Assembly (NCBI GenBank): GCA_037447655.1
Contig: JBBHKE010002973.1
Span: forward strand, 620,954 to 684,953
Length of the DNA stretch: 64,000 nucleotides
DNA from: Zygnema cylindricum
Lineage: Eukaryota > Streptophyta > Zygnematophyceae > Zygnematales > Zygnemataceae
Reading direction: 5' to 3'
Positions within the stretch are counted from its first letter, which is position 1. The number at the start of each line of letters is the position of its first letter. The notes under the pieces were generated by a model. The model ran no database searches and was not told the origin of the DNA. It saw nothing but the letters and a program-made list of their open reading frames with translations. This document shows positions 59,497-64,000 of this stretch, piece after piece. A program made the position numbers and the translations under genes.

Positions 59497-60003
59497 TTTT
59501 TTTTTATGTGTATTTACACAGTTGCTGACGTAGTTTCAAACTTTTTAGTTGAAAGTAAACACTCAGACGAAATTTCGTAATAATCAAGCTGATAATTGTA
59601 CAAAAAAATCGAGAATTTTCGTCTCTTTGAAGAGAAGTAGAAAACTTGCAGCTTTCAAAGGAAAATGAGCGAGTACTCTTTTTGAATTTTTTTAAAGTTG
59701 GTTTTTTAACTTGTAATAAGCTTTGTTAGTTCATATTGTTTCATAAATTTATAGATGTATACGTCGTCAGAATACTGAGTTTGAGCTTCGGAGATTTCGT
59801 TTCGGCGCGCGCTTGTACGGCAGTACGATAGTGACAGAGTGAAAGTTCACATGGTCCCCGAATTATTCGGAACGAATGTTTTGATGCCACGTTACATACT
59901 TTGTCTCGTGATTGGCCGCGCACCTCTATCTGTTCGTACCGTGTTTTACAGTGAGCTTTTTCAATTGAAGGTGTACTACTTGTCGGTGCAGTACAGTACA
60001 GTA
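59497..60003 (-). promoter_or_regulatory. Upstream region of CCS
   Basis: A 500-bp stretch between the CCS start codon and the first MITE. AT-rich, with no clear TATA box position. A GTAC core (the plant copper-response motif) occurs several times, but GTAC is common throughout this window, so regulation by copper is unproven. Confidence 0.3.
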
Positions 60004-60212
60004 CACCGTGAATCGCTTGTGGTGTAAATGTTTTTTTTGCCATTAAAACATCTTTTCCCGGTGCACATGTATTAATCGGACGGTTCCGATTGAAATGAAG
60101 TCATTCTCAACTTCCGATTGGTGGTCTCCAATCACAAACCGGACACGTGTGCACGTTAAAAAGATGTTTTAAGTGGCTAAAAAAACATGAACACTATAAG
60201 CGATTCACGGTG
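60004..60212. mobile_element. TA-flanked fold-back MITE, 209 bp
   Basis: Ends CACCGTGAATCGC and, inverted, GCGATTCACGGTG, with TA at 60002-60003 and 60213-60214. Internal arms TAAAACATCTTTT and AAAAAGATGTTTTA make it largely self-complementary. Confidence 0.9.
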
Positions 60213-60375
60213 TACTCTACCGCTCTTAAAACCCCCAAAGCGAAGAAGCGGAAATGCGGGCGGTGGAAATGTGGAGTTGCGGGACGTATGCATGATTTGC
60301 AAATTGTTCTAGTGACGACATGGAGAACGTCGTATACCACGCTACCAGTTCACATAGGACACATACAGTACAGTA

Positions 60376-60592
60376 CACCGCGAATCGATATTAGCGTCAA
60401 GGTTTTTTCCCCACTTAAAACATCTTTTCTCGGTACACACTTATCAGATTGTGGATCTGACGGTTGCGATTGAAAGGTAACATTCTCAGCTTCCGATTGG
60501 CGGTCTTAAATTGAAAATTCGACAAGTGTGAACGGGAAAAAGATGTTTTAAGTGACGAAAAAAACCTTGACGCTAATAACGATTCGCTGTTG
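60376..60592. mobile_element. TA-flanked fold-back MITE, 217 bp
   Basis: Ends CACCGCGAATCGATATTAGCG and, inverted, CGCTAATAACGATTCGCTGTTG (one extra base). TA at 60374-60375 and 60593-60594. Same internal arms as the copy at 60004. Confidence 0.88.
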
Positions 60593-60606
60593 TAGTTCAC
60601 AACTTA

Positions 60607-61383
60607 GGGTATGTCCCCATGTGCATAAATAAGGGTTTATTTCTGTCGTTTTCTTGTAAAACTTAGCGCCGTACTGCCTAAGTTGCAACCGTACGAAGGA
60701 ATCGCAAATTTGTAGAGTACAATTTGCGTCATCCTCGAATTTAGAATGTATGAAAATTTGTCATCTTGTGTTTTTCGACCCAACTACGACAAAAAACGTC
60801 ATCTTCAACCTTACGTTCAAAACACATGCGCGATGTGTTTTAAAACTAGGTATTTTCGATAAACAAATAGGAACATATATTCACACGTGCCGTAATTTTC
60901 GAAAATTTTCATACGATTTCCAAGGACAAAGAAAAGTACAGAATTCGCTATGTTTTGTCCGTTTGCGTCCGAATACGACGAAGAAAAGTACACAATTTGT
61001 TTGGTTTTGTTCGTTTTCGTCCAGTACATATTTCTTTTTTGTGGGGGTCTTCAAGTTCCGACGCCATTTCACGTCGACCGGATAGGAGACGCAAAGGCAT
61101 CGTGCCGCGTCTTCAACCGTGAAACGGCACAGGCTGGAAGGCGCTACGTCTACAATGTCACGGTAAGACATGCAACATCACAAGCAGTTCCAAAAAATAA
61201 CGTGCGACCATAGATTGTAGACGTTGACAACCATCACAGGTATTGTCGACGTATACAATCGTCACAAGCGTAAGTTACGATTTCGTCCTTACAGACATAG
61301 GGACACTTGAAAACCGGGTCCGGCGGATCCGCGCTAAAATACAAAGTAAGTTCGCTAAGTTACAATTACATGGGGACATACCC
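60607..61383. mobile_element. PIF/Harbinger-like MITE, 777 bp
   Basis: Terminal inverted repeats GGGTATGTCCCCATGT and ACATGGGGACATACCC are flanked by TTA on both sides (60604-60606, 61384-61386). TTA duplications and G-rich ends fit the PIF/Harbinger (Tourist) class. No transposase frame is recognisable. Confidence 0.85.
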
Positions 61384-61435
61384 TTAGAAATTTCCGGAAA
61401 ACGATTGGAATACTATTTAAAAGGGCACTAAATTA

Positions 61436-61572
61436 CAGTTATGAACCGCATTGAGCGGGGTACCTCAAATAACGTGCAAAAACATTTAGCGTACTTTATT
61501 CTATTTGAGAATTTGCCCCAAAAAAAGGGGTACCCCAATTAGCGTCATGTACGCTAATAGCGATTCAGGGTG
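61436..61572. mobile_element. Possible diverged TA-flanked MITE, 137 bp
   Basis: The right end CGCTAATAGCGATTCAGGGTG then TA fits the family. The left end CAGTTATGAACCGCATTGAGCG is only a rough inverse. Confidence 0.5.
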
Positions 61573-61574
61573 TA

Positions 61575-62740
61575 CTTTGGTATGAATTGACAGAAACAAC
61601 ATGGATTTTTTAAAAATCAAACTATTTACCTCACCACCGACAATGATCTAGACGACTCTTTTTGTTGAAGTCAGCAAACGTTGAACATTGAACATATAAA
61701 CGAAAAAGTGCAGCAAAAGGGCGGCTTGTTCTCAACCGTGTAATTCTATGCTACAGTTGCCTTTGGGGTTATGGACTTCGTTGTATATATAGGCCCATTG
61801 CAGTCGCTTGTGCACTAAACTCTACCGTTTCTATGTTCTAGTTGTACGCGTTCGTGCGCTTCACACTTTTATTTCTATTTTCCAGTTGAAGTCTATTCAT
61901 TTGGCAACCCGCTCTTGCTCATGTTTTTTTCATTTTCTAAGTTGCGGTTACAATGGTTTGCTGATTTCACCTTAAAATAGTTGGTTTCATAGATCAAAAG
62001 TTCCGGATTTTTTCTCTTTTCTTATTATTTTTTTGAGACCATCAAAGTACAAAACATGATTGGCACTAAAAAGAATTGATTACCAACAAAGGTAAAGACC
62101 CAAATCCTAAAGGACTAAAAGCACAAGAAAGGTTGTTTAAAAGCCTAAAAAGAAAATTATGGATTTCCCCCCGTATTATACGCACAAAATCTGTAAAACA
62201 AACAAACTACGCCACAATTCTTCGGGGACTGCGCCTATTTGTACATATGAAGCATATGTTCCATCAAGAATTTTTGTAAATGTACGGCCAACATTACAGG
62301 ATGCTACATTTTGAACGATTTTCTATTGCATAGAGCTTGTAAACCACGTGTTCTAAACTGAGTGGTACCACGTAAGCTAAGATTAGATATTAAAATTCGT
62401 CAAATATTTTTCGCACTGACCAACTTTAACTTGAGATCTTCATTTGCGTACCATGTTTGTGCGCACCTGGTCATCGTACAACACAAATTTTGTACTCTTT
62501 GCAAACACGTTGTTAAAGACTACCTCGTTTTTTTAGGTTCTCATTTTTTTGCATGATGAATGAGCATAGCCACGATTCTCTGTAATGTCGTTCGTGGATA
62601 AAAACCAAATAAATGGTACATTGTGGTACGGATAGGTCGTGACTTTTGTAACCAACATCAGTTTTTGTTCGATGGAACTTCACCCTAATACGTTGTACCA
62701 TGCCTTTTCAATCTATGGTCGGCTAGCCTCCTAATATACT
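61575..62740. other. No gene recognised
   Basis: AT-rich sequence with no frame above 67 codons and no similarity I can name. Confidence 0.5.
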
Positions 62741-63250
62741 TGAAATTCTGTGGGCTCCATTGTTTGGGCAGAGTGCATAACTTGACAACTACTTTTAGAA
62801 TAACCCAATGAGATCAAGGAATTCAACCCAAGAGTTATCACCCTGGCAAGCAAAAGATCTTAACTCCTTCACCCCTGTGAAGACAAGACTCCTCTGAGCC
62901 TGACACAAAAAGAATCGTTGAATTTTTTCATCTGAGCAGTTAGTTATGGTTGTTCAAAGGCAGCCTCTTTACACAGATGCTCTCTTGGAGAGAGGGTGCC
63001 AAAAAATGTCTAAGTTACAAAAACCGAATTACAACCGCCATTTACTAAAACGCCCTACCAATGAGAAGACTGAAGTACATATGTACAATACCCCCCTAAA
63101 GTCGCCGTTATTTATGTGCACTTTCACCATTCCTTCCATTCTATCCTCTTTGTCCATCCCCTCGGCATCCTATAAGACGTCACCATGTTCTGTGCTTATA
63201 CGTTAATCTCATTCCTTCCTTCTTTCTTCATTCCGTTAAATGTTTTCCTG
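62741..63250. repeat. Diverged LTR fragment of the element 2 family
   Basis: Starts TGAAATTCTGTGGGCTCCAT and shares, in order, GTTATGG-TGTTCAAAG, ACAGATG-CTCT-GGAGAGAGG and CCTCGGCATCCTATAAGACG with the element 2 LTR. The right end fades out before a pyrimidine tract and no internal region follows. Confidence 0.8.
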
Positions 63251-63296
63251 CGTGTACTCTTATTAGGGCCATGTGTCCATTCCACATCCCATTCCA

Positions 63297-63450
63297 ACTC
63301 CCTATTCTTTCCTCTCCCTCTCCCTTTCCCTCTCTCTCTCCCTCCCCTCCCCCCCCTCTCCCTCTCTCACTCTCTCCCCCTCTTCCCCTCTCTTCCCCTC
63401 CTCCCTCTCCCCCTCTCCCCCTCTCTCCCTCTCTCTTCTCCCCATTTCTT
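63297..63450 (+). repeat. Polypyrimidine tract, about 150 bp
   Basis: CTCTCCCTCTCCC-type run. Confidence 0.95.
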
Positions 63451-63702
63451 CTTTTGTAAAATTGGCTTTCTCATCTCTCTCTTCATGTAAAACCTAGTCT
63501 TCTACATGCACAACAATTACATTCACAAAATTATCTACTTGTATTTGAAGGTACTAAAAACACACTGAGTGCTTACAAAATACCACATGCGCATTTTATG
63601 AATACGTGCACTAAATTTGACATTATGTACACACAAATATGATACACTCTTACACAAAAAAACATATAAATCGACGTACTTCTACGTAAAAGCAACGGGG
63701 GG

Positions 63703-63990
63703 ATAGAGGTGCAAAAAGAGAGAGAATTGAAAAGACAGAGGAGAGAGGGGAGAGGTGATAAAAAAACGAGAGATGTGAGATAGGTGTAGAGGAGAGTGGA
63801 CAAGAGGTGTACATGGAGAAATGAGAGAGGAGAGAGGTGAGGGAGGGGAAGAAGGATAGAAAAATAGGGACTGGAGGATGGGGATGGAGATAAAACAAAC
63901 TTGTTTTCCCCCTCTTTTCCTTTTTTGCCTCCTTCTCTTTTTATCCTTCTTCTCCATTCTCCCTCCTCCTTCCCTCCCACTTCTTTTGCC
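63703..63990. repeat. Purine tract followed by a pyrimidine tract
   Basis: Purines dominate 63703-63895 and pyrimidines 63903-63990, an inverted arrangement able to pair imperfectly. Minus-strand frames here are low-complexity. Confidence 0.85.
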
Positions 63991-64000
63991 TTTCCCGTCC

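Noticed and set aside
59497-60003. Copper-response GTAC sites in the CCS promoter
   Set aside because: GTAC is abundant across the entire window, including repeats, so its presence here is not informative.

Overview
This is a nuclear segment from a land plant or close streptophyte relative with a large, AT-rich, repeat-filled genome. The evidence is three intron-containing genes of plant type (a TTM3-like CYTH triphosphatase, a copper chaperone for superoxide dismutase, and a PPR-SMR protein), telo-box promoter motifs (AAACCCTAA), and several Ty1/copia LTR retrotransposons primed by initiator-Met tRNA. The species cannot be named from the sequence. There are no prokaryotic features, no CRISPR array and no recognised RNA gene. 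A 10-N assembly gap lies at 39577-39586.

Layout. 1-537 is the end of a TA-flanked inverted-repeat element. 2100-10700 is a decayed plus-strand copia relic holding a younger minus-strand copia element (3932-9991) with a perfect 5-bp target duplication. 10726-11227 is a second TA-flanked element. 11702-17284 is the TTM3-like gene (six exons, 200 aa). 17.3-28 kb is gene-poor and dominated by purine-rich tracts (one of 1.4 kb), a hAT-type MITE and an inverted copy of sequence from 44-45 kb. 28-44 kb holds a TA-flanked element, a segmental duplication carrying a 39-bp minisatellite (copies at 28.6 and 42.7 kb), copia element 2 (29730-36360, with a third partial internal copy), a gag-only element 3 (36504-39515) and the PPR-SMR gene (39839-41107, minus). 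44.1-46 kb carries unidentified exon-like blocks. 46.3-52.1 kb is an old solo LTR followed by plus-strand copia element 4. 55650-59496 is the CCS gene (minus, five exons, 233 aa). 58-61.6 kb holds a cluster of small transposons, and 62.7 kb to the end holds an LTR fragment and more pyrimidine/purine tracts.

Three themes stand out. First, one family of small transposons (termini CACCG[C/T]GAATCG, TA target) occurs at least eight times in several sub-forms; one copy sits in a 43-bp tandem array whose other units are the empty site, which fixes its ends. Second, very long polypurine/polypyrimidine tracts recur, often as the pyrimidine tract of an intron or at the edge of a truncated repeat. Third, splice-site-bearing fragments of exons are tandemly duplicated just upstream or downstream of the true exon in three independent loci. 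The three recognised genes have unrelated housekeeping roles (short-chain polyphosphate metabolism, copper delivery to Cu/Zn-SOD, probable organelle RNA handling) and do not form a pathway.
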